Assembly (NCBI GenBank): GCA_029258375.1
Contig: JARHZA010000002.1
Span: 439,001-503,000 of the forward strand
DNA: 64,000 nt
DNA from: Eubacterium sp.
Lineage (GTDB): Bacteria; Bacillota; Clostridia; Oscillospirales; Acutalibacteraceae
Direction: 5' to 3'
Position numbers and translations under genes: made by a program. The notes under the pieces are model-generated. The model searched no databases, was not told the origin of the DNA, and was given only the letters and a program-made list of their open reading frames with translations. Below are positions 16,315 to 23,984 of the stretch, one piece after another (positions within the stretch are counted from its first letter, which is position 1; the number at the start of each line of letters is the position of its first letter).

Positions 16315-18987
16315 ATGTCTGAATTACGTCCTAAAATTGTTAAATTAGCAAAAATGGTTGGTGGTATCGCCGGCGCAATGAATAAAATTGATGCAGATGC
16401 ACCAGAGTACTATGCACTTGAATGTGTTGTAAGTGATGAACAAGCAGATGTTGCATTAACAATGGGGTTAAGAAAGCCTCGTACTGCTGAATATGTATCA
16501 AAAAAATGTGGTAAAAGCTTAGAAGAAACACATAAAATTTTAATGGAACTCGCTAAAATCGGTGTTTGTAAAGCATGGCACGATGATAATGGCCAGGAAT
16601 TATTCTGGGTTAATATCTTCGCACCAGGTATGCTTGAAATGATGGTTAACAACCGTGAACAGTTAGAAGCTCATCCTCAAATTGGTAAAGCTTTCGAAGC
16701 TTACACTCGTACACGTCTTGCTCCTATGACACCAATGCTCCCACAAGGTATGGGTATGATGCGTGTTATTCCTATTGAATCAGCTATTGAAAATGTTCCT
16801 GGTGTAGAACCATGGGAAAAACTTTCTACATATTTAAATAAGTATGATAAGTTTAGTTTATCAGACTGTTCTTGCCGTGCAGCTCGTCGTCATATTGATG
16901 AAGGTTGCGGACATTTGGAACATGAAGTATGTTTGCAAATGGGTTCTGGTGCTGAATATTATATTAACACTGGCCGTGCAAGAGAAATTACAAGAGAAGA
17001 AGCAGAAGAAGTTATTCGCAAGGCAGAAGAAATGGGCTTAATGCACGAAATGCCACATACAGAAGAAAGAGGAGAAGCATTAGCGCTTTGTAACTGCTGT
17101 GGTTGTTCTTGTTTCTCAATGCGTATAGCAACAATGTTTAAAACACCAGATGCTATTAGATCTAACTTCTGCGCAGAAGTAAATGCTGAAAATTGTGTTG
17201 CTTGTGGTCAGTGTGTTGAAAACTGCCCAGTAAACGCAATTCAACTTGGTCAACGTCTTTGTGCTAAAAACCCTCTTCCAAAGAAAGAAGAACGCACAGT
17301 TCGTGATCATATGTGGGGCAAAAAAGATTGGAACGTTGATTACCGTGAAAACAGACAAGACGTTGCAGAAGAGGGTACATCACCTTGTAAAACTGCTTGT
17401 CCTGCTCATATCGCTATTCAAGGTTACATTAAACTTGCAAGCCAAGGTCGCTACCGTGAAGCACTTGAACTTATCAAGAAAGAAAACCCATTCCCAGCAG
17501 TTTGTGGTCGTATTTGTCCACATGGATGCGAAAGCGAATGTACAAGAGGCGATATTGACGAACCTATCGCTATTGATGAAATTAAGAAATTTATTGCAGA
17601 TAAAGAATTAGATGATTCAATCAGATTTATTCCTGAAATTCGTCACGATTACGATAAAAAGATTGCAGTTGTAGGTGCTGGCCCTGCTGGTCTTTCATGT
17701 GCTTACTATCTTGCAATTGAAGGATACAAAGTTACTGTATTTGAAAAACAAGAAAAATTAGGTGGTATGCTTGCACTTGGTATTCCTGCTTTCCGTCTTG
17801 AAAAGAATGTTGTTGAAGCAGAAATCGAAGTTTTGAAAGAACTTGGTGTTGAATTCCGTACAGGTATTGAAGTTGGTAAAGATGTTACTCTTGATGAACT
17901 TCGTAATCAAGGTTACAAAGCATTCTATTTAGCAGTAGGTGCTCAAGGCGGACGTTCATTAGGTGTTGAAGGTGAAGATGCCGAAGGCGTTATTGCCGGT
18001 GTAGATTTCCTTCGTGACGTTAATTTAGATAAAGGTGTTAAATTAACAGGCAAAACAGTTGTTATCGGTGGTGGTAATGTTGCTATCGACGTTGCACGTA
18101 CCGCAATTCGTACTGGTGCTTCAGAAGTTTCAATGTATTGCCTTGAAGGCAGAGATGAAATGCCTGCACTTGATGAAGAAATTGAAGAAACATTAGAAGA
18201 AAATATCGCAATCAACAATGGTTGGGGTCCAAAACGCATAGTTACAGAAAATGGTAAAGTAACTGGTGTTGAATTTAAAAAGTGTGTTTCTGTATTCAAT
18301 AGTGAAGGTCGTTTTGCTCCCCAATACGATGAAAATAATACTATTATCGTAGAAGCAGAAAACGTTCTCTTATCAATCGGTCAGTCAATCCAGTGGGGTG
18401 GCTTACTTGATGGCAATAAGATGGAAGTAAATCCAAACGGTACTGCAAAAGCAGATTCATTAACATATCAAACTGCACAACCAGATGTATTTGTTGGTGG
18501 TGACGCTTACACAGGCCCTAAGTTTGCAATTCACGCAATTGCAGCAGGTAAAGAAGGTTCAATCTCTATCCATCGTTTCGTTCAACCTGGACAGAGCTTA
18601 ACATTAGGCCGTGACCGTAGAGAATATCACGCATTTGACAAAAATAACGTTGTTGTTGAGGGCTTTGATAATGTTCCAAGACAAAAGATTGGTCACAACC
18701 CACAAGTTAAGATTTCATTTAAGGATGACCGTTTAACATTTACAGAAGAACAGATGAAGAAAGAAACAGAACGTTGCCTTGGTTGTGGTGCTGCTCAAGT
18801 TGACGAATATATGTGCGTTGGTTGTGGTCAGTGCACAACAAAGTGTAAGTTTGATGCTATTCATCTTTATCGTAAATATGATACAAAACCTGATACATAC
18901 GAAAAACTTCCAATGAAACTTGCAGCAAATGCGGTTAAACGTGTTGGTAAGATCGTTGCAACAGGTGTTAAAGAAATTGGTAAATAA
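16315..18987 (+). CDS. Multidomain Fe-S/FAD NAD(P)H oxidoreductase (GltD-like core)
   Basis: This 890-residue protein begins with a winged-helix-like and Cys-rich domain (DCSCRAARRH near 184, CNCCGCSC near 259-266). A 4Fe-4S motif CVACGQCVENCP follows near 294-305. The middle is a GltD-like module: CPAHIAIQGYI and CGRICPHGCESEC cluster-binding segments, FAD site VVGAGPAGLSC and NAD(P)H site VIGGGNVAIDVA. The end has another ferredoxin domain (CLGCG, then CVGCGQCTTKC). It likely passes electrons between NAD(P)H and iron-sulfur clusters. ATG 16315 follows AAAGGAG. The flanking hypB and hypA suggest nickel or another metal in a partner. Confidence 0.85.
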   Translation: MSELRPKIVKLAKMVGGIAGAMNKIDADAPEYYALECVVSDEQADVALTMGLRKPRTAEYVSKKCGKSLEETHKILMELAKIGVCKAWHDDNGQELFWVNIFAPGMLEMMVNNREQLEAHPQIGKAFEAYTRTRLAPMTPMLPQGMGMMRVIPIESAIENVPGVEPWEKLSTYLNKYDKFSLSDCSCRAARRHIDEGCGHLEHEVCLQMGSGAEYYINTGRAREITREEAEEVIRKAEEMGLMHEMPHTEERGEALALCNCCGCSCFSMRIATMFKTPDAIRSNFCAEVNAENCVACGQCVENCPVNAIQLGQRLCAKNPLPKKEERTVRDHMWGKKDWNVDYRENRQDVAEEGTSPCKTACPAHIAIQGYIKLASQGRYREALELIKKENPFPAVCGRICPHGCESECTRGDIDEPIAIDEIKKFIADKELDDSIRFIPEIRHDYDKKIAVVGAGPAGLSCAYYLAIEGYKVTVFEKQEKLGGMLALGIPAFRLEKNVVEAEIEVLKELGVEFRTGIEVGKDVTLDELRNQGYKAFYLAVGAQGGRSLGVEGEDAEGVIAGVDFLRDVNLDKGVKLTGKTVVIGGGNVAIDVARTAIRTGASEVSMYCLEGRDEMPALDEEIEETLEENIAINNGWGPKRIVTENGKVTGVEFKKCVSVFNSEGRFAPQYDENNTIIVEAENVLLSIGQSIQWGGLLDGNKMEVNPNGTAKADSLTYQTAQPDVFVGGDAYTGPKFAIHAIAAGKEGSISIHRFVQPGQSLTLGRDRREYHAFDKNNVVVEGFDNVPRQKIGHNPQVKISFKDDRLTFTEEQMKKETERCLGCGAAQVDEYMCVGCGQCTTKCKFDAIHLYRKYDTKPDTYEKLPMKLAANAVKRVGKIVATGVKEIGK

Positions 18988-19021
18988 TGATTAAATATTC
19001 ATTATAAAAAGGAGGATACTA

Positions 19022-19363
19022 ATGCACGAACTTGGAGTAATAAGTTCAATGGTTAAAACTATTGAAGGAATTATAAAAGAACAAGGGTTTACAAAAGTTC
19101 AAAAACTTGTTCTTGAAGTTGGAGAATTATCTGGCATAGTTCCTCATTATATGGAAGTTTGTTACCCTGCAGCTGTATATAAAACTTTTATGGAAGATTC
19201 TGTTTTAGAAATGGAAACTATTCCTGGAATTGTGTTATGTAAAGATTGTGGAAAAGAATTTAACGCAATGGCTCACGATTTTGCTTGCCCAGAATGTGGT
19301 AGTCATAATATGGAAATTCTTTCAGGTAACGATGTAATGATAAAAGAAATATTGTGTAGTTAA
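19022..19363 (+). CDS. hypA: HypA, nickel metallochaperone
   Basis: The 113-residue protein starts with MHEL, whose His2 (with Glu3) forms the nickel site. It has the zinc site Cys73/Cys76 (CKDCG) and Cys89/Cys92 (CPECG), matching the HypA/HybF family in length and layout. It would hand nickel to a target together with HypB. A strong AAGGAGG ribosome site precedes it, 34 bases after the flavoprotein stop. It closes the operon, which ends at two consecutive terminators. Confidence 0.94.
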   Translation: MHELGVISSMVKTIEGIIKEQGFTKVQKLVLEVGELSGIVPHYMEVCYPAAVYKTFMEDSVLEMETIPGIVLCKDCGKEFNAMAHDFACPECGSHNMEILSGNDVMIKEILCS

Positions 19364-19376
19364 CAATAGGTTATTA

Positions 19377-19411
19377 AAATGGTGTTCTGCAAATATAACA
19401 GAACACCATTT
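19377..19411 (+). terminator. First terminator-like hairpin after hypA
   Basis: A 13-bp stem (AAATGGTGTTCTG with CAGAACACCATTT) closes an 8-base loop. The T-run after it is short, so it may act with the next hairpin. Confidence 0.7.
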
Positions 19412-19421
19412 GCTTTTGGTT

Positions 19422-19455
19422 ACAGATGAACTATTTTTAGTTCATCTGTTTTTTT
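19422..19455 (+). terminator. Second terminator after hypA
   Basis: An 11-bp stem ACAGATGAACT/AGTTCATCTGT is followed directly by a run of T, giving a classic intrinsic terminator that ends the redox operon. Confidence 0.85.
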
Positions 19456-19502
19456 ATAATTAAGTTGTCAAATTTTCGTAGTAGTTTTGGGATAAAATAA
19501 TT

Positions 19503-20369
19503 ATGGATGTTTTAAACTTTGTTAACTCAAAAGATATTAAAAATTATTTGTTAGATATAGATTATAAGTTCTCAACTATTGAGTGTGCTTTTCTTGTTTA
19601 CCAAAGTGCATATACAACACTAAATGAAAAACATATTGCATTTAACGAAATTCTTGAAACTATGCCAGATGAATCTCTAATATTAAAAAATAATACTTTT
19701 AATAGCATTAAGTCGTATATAAGGCATTTTGTTAGTAATGAACGTATTTTATTAAAAGAGTTTTTTAAGAATAATAAAAACTGCGTGTATTCATATAATG
19801 TATTTTTTGATTATTATGGTTCTTCAAAACTTGAGCCTGGACGAGTTTTTCTTGATTATGAAAACTGCATAGAGGATATAAGTGAAAAAGTTAAAACTTT
19901 TGAATTTAATAATATAGAAGTCATCAAATTTTATTTAGATAACAGTAAAAAAATTAAATTATATCTAAATTCAAATATGAAAATAAGTGCAGTTATCAGT
20001 TCTGCTTTTGATGATGCAAAAGAAATTTTGTTTAATGAATTTCAAATTCATATTCCAATTCCATTTAAAAAGGGAGATATTTTATATGACTCAAAAGCAC
20101 TGTTTGATGATATTGTCTTTGGTGGTCCATTTGTTTTTATAGATGTTTTGAATGAAAATTCTTCTATGTTAGCAAATGGTTATTTTGAAAATGAAAAAGG
20201 CAAAATATTTAATTCTTATCATCCTTGTTATATGGATTTAGAATTTGTATCAATAGAAAATCAAACAGTCAGCAATTCTATGGTTGCATTTAGTAACTAT
20301 ATTAAAAATGATACCAATTTAAACGAATTTTTAAGTTTATATTATGAAGAAATACGTTCAAAAAATTAA
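19503..20369 (+). CDS. Hypothetical protein, function unknown
   Basis: I do not recognise this 288-residue protein. It is soluble (no signal or membrane segment), rich in Asn/Lys/Phe/Tyr, and seems to have an N-terminal helical part (to ~residue 90) and a C-terminal mixed domain with a GDILYDSKALFDDIVFGGPFVFIDVL core. The predicted start has only a weak ribosome site and a TAAAAT box very close upstream, so translation may be weak or nearly leaderless. It is isolated between a double terminator and tRNA-Thr. Composition is like the rest of the window. Confidence 0.6.
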   Translation: MDVLNFVNSKDIKNYLLDIDYKFSTIECAFLVYQSAYTTLNEKHIAFNEILETMPDESLILKNNTFNSIKSYIRHFVSNERILLKEFFKNNKNCVYSYNVFFDYYGSSKLEPGRVFLDYENCIEDISEKVKTFEFNNIEVIKFYLDNSKKIKLYLNSNMKISAVISSAFDDAKEILFNEFQIHIPIPFKKGDILYDSKALFDDIVFGGPFVFIDVLNENSSMLANGYFENEKGKIFNSYHPCYMDLEFVSIENQTVSNSMVAFSNYIKNDTNLNEFLSLYYEEIRSKN

Positions 20370-20380
20370 CTATATAAAAT

Positions 20381-20408
20381 AAAAAAGGTTGCCATTTTGA
20401 CAACCTTT
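20381..20408 (-). terminator. Terminator of the tRNA-Thr gene
   Basis: An AAAGGTTG/CAACCTTT hairpin carries a six-T run on the minus strand, directly after the tRNA. It can also stop transcription from the + strand gene ending at 20369, though less well. Confidence 0.75.
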
Positions 20409-20409
20409 C

Positions 20410-20485
<76 letters not shown>

Positions 20486-20508
20486 AATTTTAATTTTATT
20501 GCTAAAAA

Positions 20509-20537
20509 ATTATACAATACAAAAGCATTTCAGTCAA
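20509..20537 (-). promoter_or_regulatory. Promoter of tRNA-Thr
   Basis: On the minus strand TTGACT and TATAAT are exactly 17 bases apart, with the expected start about 17-20 bases before the tRNA 5' end. Its spacer side overlaps the terminator hairpin of pncC. Confidence 0.8.
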
Positions 20538-20557
20538 GAAACAACCAAAATGCTTTT
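20521..20557 (-). terminator. Terminator-like hairpin after pncC
   Basis: Perfect 10-base arms AAAAGCATTT/AAATGCTTTT around a 17-base loop lie 15 bases past the pncC stop. The T-run is short, and the hairpin overlaps the tRNA-Thr promoter. Confidence 0.55.
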
Positions 20558-20571
20558 ACGATGCTTAAGTT

Positions 20572-21039
20572 TTATAAAAGTTCTTTTAGAGTTGAAAAAA
20601 CAAATTCAACGCTTGATTTTCTAACTTGATTTCTTCCAATTTCACCGAATTGTTTTGTGTATGTTTTAACATTGCCATCAATATAAAATCCAAAACAAAC
20701 CATTCCAACGGGCTTTTTAGCAGTTCCTCCACCAGGTCCAGCAATGCCAGTTACACTAACACCAACTTCGCTATTTGTAGCTTTTGAAACACCAATCGCC
20801 ATTTCTTTTGCTACTTCTTCAGAAACAACACCGTTACTTAAAATTGTATCTGCGTTAACACCAAGATATTTAATTTTTGCCTCATTTGCATAAGTTGTAA
20901 ATGAAATATCTAAAACTTTAGATGCGTTTGTAACATTTACAAGTGTTGCACTGCAAAGTCCACCGGTGCAACTTTCAGCAAAGGAAATGTGATATTTGTT
21001 TTCAATTAGTTTATCTACTACTTCTTCTTCAAGAGCCAT
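20572..21039 (-). CDS. pncC: PncC-type nicotinamide-nucleotide amidase (CinA C-terminal domain)
   Basis: The 155-residue protein is a stand-alone CinA C-terminal domain, which deamidates nicotinamide mononucleotide to nicotinate mononucleotide in NAD recycling. Motifs seen are SFAESCTGGL near the start, SNGVVSEEVA and VSVTGIAGPGGG. ATG 21039 is used because AAGGTGA is its ribosome site and the upstream in-frame GTG lies inside it. A promoter lies just upstream. Isolated short CinA domains are common in Bacillota and are active in the family. Confidence 0.87.
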   Translation of the reverse strand: MALEEEVVDKLIENKYHISFAESCTGGLCSATLVNVTNASKVLDISFTTYANEAKIKYLGVNADTILSNGVVSEEVAKEMAIGVSKATNSEVGVSVTGIAGPGGGTAKKPVGMVCFGFYIDGNVKTYTKQFGEIGRNQVRKSSVEFVFSTLKELL

Positions 21040-21055
21040 ATAAATCACCTTTTTT

Positions 21056-21083
21056 ATTATACACCACTTAAATCTTATTACAA
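21056..21083 (-). promoter_or_regulatory. Promoter of pncC
   Basis: On the minus strand TTGTAA and TATAAT are 16 bases apart. The start site would fall very close to the ribosome site, giving a short leader. Confidence 0.6.
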
Positions 21084-21165
21084 CGATTTAATTATAAAAA
21101 TTATAATTGAAATTTGTAAATCATCATTTGATAAAACGATTTATTACAAATTGTTTAATAAGATT
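21071..21165. repeat. Nested inverted repeats between divergent promoters
   Basis: Outer arms AATCTTATTA (21071-21080) and TAATAAGATT (21156-21165) enclose two inner pairs. These are AATTATAA/TTATAATT (21090-21108) and AATTTGTAA/TTACAAATT (21111-21152). All arms are perfect and nested like a three-way junction. It could be a protein-binding region, a structured RNA or a chance product of AT-rich DNA. Confidence 0.45.
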
Positions 21166-21186
21166 AGTTGAAAATTAACAAAAAAC

Positions 21187-21215
21187 TTGACTTTTTAATA
21201 AATTGGTAATATAAT
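21187..21215 (+). promoter_or_regulatory. Strong promoter with no gene before the next terminator
   Basis: TTGACT (21187-21192) and TATAAT (21210-21215) are exactly 17 bases apart. The predicted start near 21222 is only about 20 bases before an 18-bp terminator hairpin. Confidence 0.75.
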
Positions 21216-21221
21216 GTTAAT

Positions 21222-21292
21222 GAAATTCACATAATAACATAACGATAAAAGGGAAAGCGTTTAAATAGTGCTTTCCCTTTTATCGTTTTTTA
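21222..21292 (+). ncRNA. Candidate ~70-nt small RNA ending in a perfect hairpin
   Basis: A consensus promoter is followed by this short stretch, which has no reading frame with a ribosome site. It ends in a perfect 18-bp stem (arms 21241-21258 and 21270-21287, 11-base loop) and a T-run. tcdA has a separate promoter downstream, so this looks like an independent transcript. It may instead be an attenuator. No known RNA family is recognised. Confidence 0.45.
21241..21291 (+). terminator. 18-bp perfect terminator hairpin
   Basis: Arms AACGATAAAAGGGAAAGC and GCTTTCCCTTTTATCGTT pair without mismatch and are followed by T residues. No protein gene on the + strand precedes it within 850 bases. Confidence 0.85.
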
Positions 21293-21332
21293 CGTGTTGC
21301 ACAAATGTATAAATTTTCTTTAAAATAATTTC

Positions 21333-21361
21333 TTTAAAAGAATATATATCTATGTTACAAT
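21333..21361 (+). promoter_or_regulatory. Possible promoter of tcdA
   Basis: TTTAAA and TACAAT are spaced by 17 bases, about 40 bases before the tcdA start. The -35 is a weak match. Confidence 0.4.
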
Positions 21362-21402
21362 ACTCTCGTAATTTAATGTTTATAATATATAGGGGTGAAT
21401 TT

Positions 21403-22080
21403 ATGAATAAATCTTTTTCTCGTATGCAGGGCTTATTTTCCGAAAATGAATTTGAAAAGCTAAATAGTTCAAGTGTAATTGTATTTGGTGTTGGCGGTGT
21501 TGGTTCTTATGTTGTAGAGGCACTTGCAAGAGCAGGCGTTGGAAATATAACTGTTGTAGATAATGATGTTGTTGATGTAACAAACATAAACAGGCAAATA
21601 ATAGCGTTAAATTCAACATTAGGTCAAGACAAGGTACAAGTTGTTAAAAACAGAATTATTGATATTAACCCTAATTGCAATGTTACTTCGATTAAAGAAT
21701 TTTTTGATGATAGTAGTAGTATTGACCTAACAAAGTATGATTATATTATTGATGCTATTGATTCAGTTAAATCAAAATTATATCTTGCAGAATTTGCCGT
21801 AAATAATAATATTAAAATTATATCAAGTATGGGAACAGGGAATAAGTTAGAACCGCAAAAACTTTTAGTTTCAGATATATCGAAAACTTCTTATTGCCCT
21901 CTTGCAAAAAAAATGCGTGTAGAATTAAGAAAAAGAGGCATAAATCACTTAAAAGTTGTTTATTCAACTGAAGAAGCAAAAAGTAACTCAGTTCCTCCTT
22001 CATCTGTTTCATTTGTTCCTTCTGTTGCAGGTTTGCTAATAGCCAGTGAAGTAATTAAGGAATTAGCACAAAAAAATTAA
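21403..22080 (+). CDS. tcdA: TcdA-type tRNA threonylcarbamoyladenosine dehydratase (E1/ThiF fold)
   Basis: The 225-residue protein has the ThiF/MoeB fold: ATP/nucleotide site GVGGVGSYVVEALARAG, adenylation-type NRQI motif and YIIDAIDSVKSKL. The TcdA/YgdL subgroup ATP-dependently cyclises t6A to ct6A in ANN-decoding tRNAs. Length and motifs fit TcdA better than MoeB or ThiF, and there is no MoaD/ThiS partner nearby. ATG 21403 follows AGGGGTG; in-frame upstream codons lack a ribosome site. It is monocistronic with its own upstream region. Confidence 0.85.
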   Translation: MNKSFSRMQGLFSENEFEKLNSSSVIVFGVGGVGSYVVEALARAGVGNITVVDNDVVDVTNINRQIIALNSTLGQDKVQVVKNRIIDINPNCNVTSIKEFFDDSSSIDLTKYDYIIDAIDSVKSKLYLAEFAVNNNIKIISSMGTGNKLEPQKLLVSDISKTSYCPLAKKMRVELRKRGINHLKVVYSTEEAKSNSVPPSSVSFVPSVAGLLIASEVIKELAQKN

Positions 22081-22123
22081 ATAAATTATAAAAATATTTA
22101 GTGTATAAAAATCAAAATAACTA

Positions 22124-22152
22124 TTGTAATTTTGCAAAAAAAGTCATATTAT
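22124..22152 (+). promoter_or_regulatory. Promoter of the Na/Pi cotransporter gene
   Basis: TTGTAA and TATTAT with a 17-base spacer lie about 80 bases before the start codon. Confidence 0.5.
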
Positions 22153-22235
22153 AGGAAATAGTGTGCTAATGTACAACTATGTTTATTATTAAAATTTTAT
22201 GGATATATATTTTTGATGTTGTAAAAGGAGAAGTT

Positions 22236-23873
22236 ATGGGTTTTTCAAACATAATTGTTCTGCTTGGTGGCTTAGGTCTTTTCCTGTTTGGAATGAGATA
22301 TATGAGCGAGGGGCTCAACCAAGTAGCAGGTAATAAACTTAAAACAATGCTCGAAAAATTAACACGAAACAGATTTAAAGGTTTCCTTTTAGGTGTTGTT
22401 GTCACTGCTGTTATTCAGTCAAGTTCTGCAACAACAGTAATGCTTATGGGTTTCTTAAATGCGGGCATTATGGATTTGGCTCAAGCAACTGGTGTTATTA
22501 TTGGTGCTAATATCGGCACAACAATCACTGCTGTACTTATTGCGCTTGATGTTTCGGCAATAGCACCAATTTGTATATTTGTTGGTAGTGCATTTGCTCT
22601 TTTCTCAAAAAAGCAAACTCAACAGCACATTGGTCAAATTATTCTTGGATTTGGTATTCTTTTCCAAGGTTTAAAAACAATGAGTTCTGATACTGCAATG
22701 GGCGCTCTTAAAACAAGCGAAAGTTTCCAAAACTTTATTATGAGTGCAGATAATCCAATTATCGGTATTCTTATTGGTATTGCTATTTGTGCAGTCCTTC
22801 AGTCTTCAAGTGCATCAATAGGTGTATTACAAGTTCTTGCAATTCAAGGACTTATGCCAATGAGCTTTGCAATTTATTTAATTATTGGTATAAATGTTGG
22901 TTCTGCAACACCTCTTTTCTTGTCATCAATAGGTGCAAAAACAAATGCTAAACGTGCGGCATTGATTTACTTTATTTTCGATTTTGTTGGTATGGTCTTG
23001 TTTACGCCTATATCACTGTTCACGCCGTTTACAAGGTGGATAGAAATGATGTCATCAAACGGCTCAGTTCAAGTAGCTGCTGGTCATATTGTATTTAAAG
23101 TTGTAACAGCACTTGTTTTACTTCCATTTATTCCAGTTCTTGTTAAATTTTCAGAGAAAGTTCTTCCTTCAAAAGAACACGAAAGCAATACAAGATTTAT
23201 TTATATTGATAAAAATCTTAACGGTAATGTTTTTGCAACATTGCTACAAGTTGGCAGAGAAGTGGAAAGAATGGCTAAACTTGCACGTGAAAACTTCGTT
23301 ATGGCGTGTGATGGGCTTCTTGCAGGATCACTTGAAAATGAAAAGAAAATTAAAGAGAATGAAGAACTTATCAATTGGCTAAACCATAATATTGCAGATT
23401 TCCTTGTAACAGTAACTGCACAAACACTTTCTGGTGAGCTATCTGATTATATTGGTAAGTTATTCCACGTAATAACAGACCTTGAACGTGTTGGTGACCA
23501 TGCTTTAAATATTTGTGAACGAACAGAAATGATTGTTAATGAAGATTTAAAGTTTACTGATGCTGGACTTGAGGAAATTAGAGAACTTTATGAAAAGGAT
23601 TTAGAATTGTTTGACAGATCAATCGAATGTTTCATTTCTAAACATCTTCCTGAAGAAGATGAATTCTTTATTCATGAACTTGAAGATCAAATTGATAATT
23701 TAACACTTAAAGCACAAGATTGTCATGTAGAAAGATTACGTAAAAAAGAATGTTTAACATCTTCTGGTGTCGTATTTACAAAACTTCTTCAAGACCTTGA
23801 ACGTGTTGGTGACCACAGTTATAACATTGCTGGTGCTGCAAAAAAAGATAAAGAGTTAATTAGACAGATTTAG
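22236..23873 (+). CDS. Na+/phosphate cotransporter family protein with PhoU-like domain
   Basis: The 545-residue protein has two inverted NptA-type repeats marked by QSSSATTVM near residue 65 and QSSSASIGVL near 190, inside 8-9 membrane segments. A cytosolic C-terminal PhoU-like domain (~330-545) repeats LERVGDHALNI and LERVGDHSYNI. The family (YjbB/NptA) moves phosphate with sodium; the bacterial direction is often export. ATG 22236 follows AAAGGAG. The gene has its own promoter and terminator and no pst genes nearby. Confidence 0.9.
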   Translation: MGFSNIIVLLGGLGLFLFGMRYMSEGLNQVAGNKLKTMLEKLTRNRFKGFLLGVVVTAVIQSSSATTVMLMGFLNAGIMDLAQATGVIIGANIGTTITAVLIALDVSAIAPICIFVGSAFALFSKKQTQQHIGQIILGFGILFQGLKTMSSDTAMGALKTSESFQNFIMSADNPIIGILIGIAICAVLQSSSASIGVLQVLAIQGLMPMSFAIYLIIGINVGSATPLFLSSIGAKTNAKRAALIYFIFDFVGMVLFTPISLFTPFTRWIEMMSSNGSVQVAAGHIVFKVVTALVLLPFIPVLVKFSEKVLPSKEHESNTRFIYIDKNLNGNVFATLLQVGREVERMAKLARENFVMACDGLLAGSLENEKKIKENEELINWLNHNIADFLVTVTAQTLSGELSDYIGKLFHVITDLERVGDHALNICERTEMIVNEDLKFTDAGLEEIRELYEKDLELFDRSIECFISKHLPEEDEFFIHELEDQIDNLTLKAQDCHVERLRKKECLTSSGVVFTKLLQDLERVGDHSYNIAGAAKKDKELIRQI

Positions 23874-23880
23874 TTTTATT

Positions 23881-23917
23881 AAAGCTATCAACTATTATAG
23901 TTGGTAGCTTTTTTTGT
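23881..23917 (+). terminator. Terminator of the Na/Pi cotransporter gene
   Basis: An AAAGCTATCAAC/GTTGGTAGCTTT stem (one G-T pair) is followed by seven T. Confidence 0.88.
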
Positions 23918-23918
23918 T

Positions 23919-23947
23919 TTGACAAAATAATATAAAAATGATACAAT
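23919..23947 (+). promoter_or_regulatory. Promoter of the marR-MATE operon
   Basis: TTGACA (23919-23924) and TACAAT (23942-23947) are 17 bases apart, immediately after the preceding terminator. Confidence 0.78.
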
Positions 23948-23967
23948 ATAGTCCGAAACAAGACTAT
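23948..23967. promoter_or_regulatory. Candidate MarR operator
   Basis: A 20-bp palindrome (ATAGTC, 8 bases, GACTAT) starts right after the -10 and covers the expected transcription start. This is where MarR repressors usually bind their own operon. Confidence 0.6.
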
Positions 23968-23984
23968 TTATAGAAGGCGAATAT

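Noticed and set aside
17943-18299. Long minus-strand reading frame inside the Fe-S flavoprotein gene
   Set aside because: It is an opposite-strand shadow of a well-supported gene, with unlikely composition and no ribosome site.
15613-19363. Standard [NiFe] hydrogenase maturation locus
   Set aside because: No hydrogenase subunit, HypC, HypD, HypE or HypF is readable in or around the operon.
21403-22080. ThiF-like gene as part of thiamine, molybdopterin or peptide-modification systems
   Set aside because: No sulfur-carrier, precursor peptide or pathway gene is nearby; motifs and length fit TcdA.
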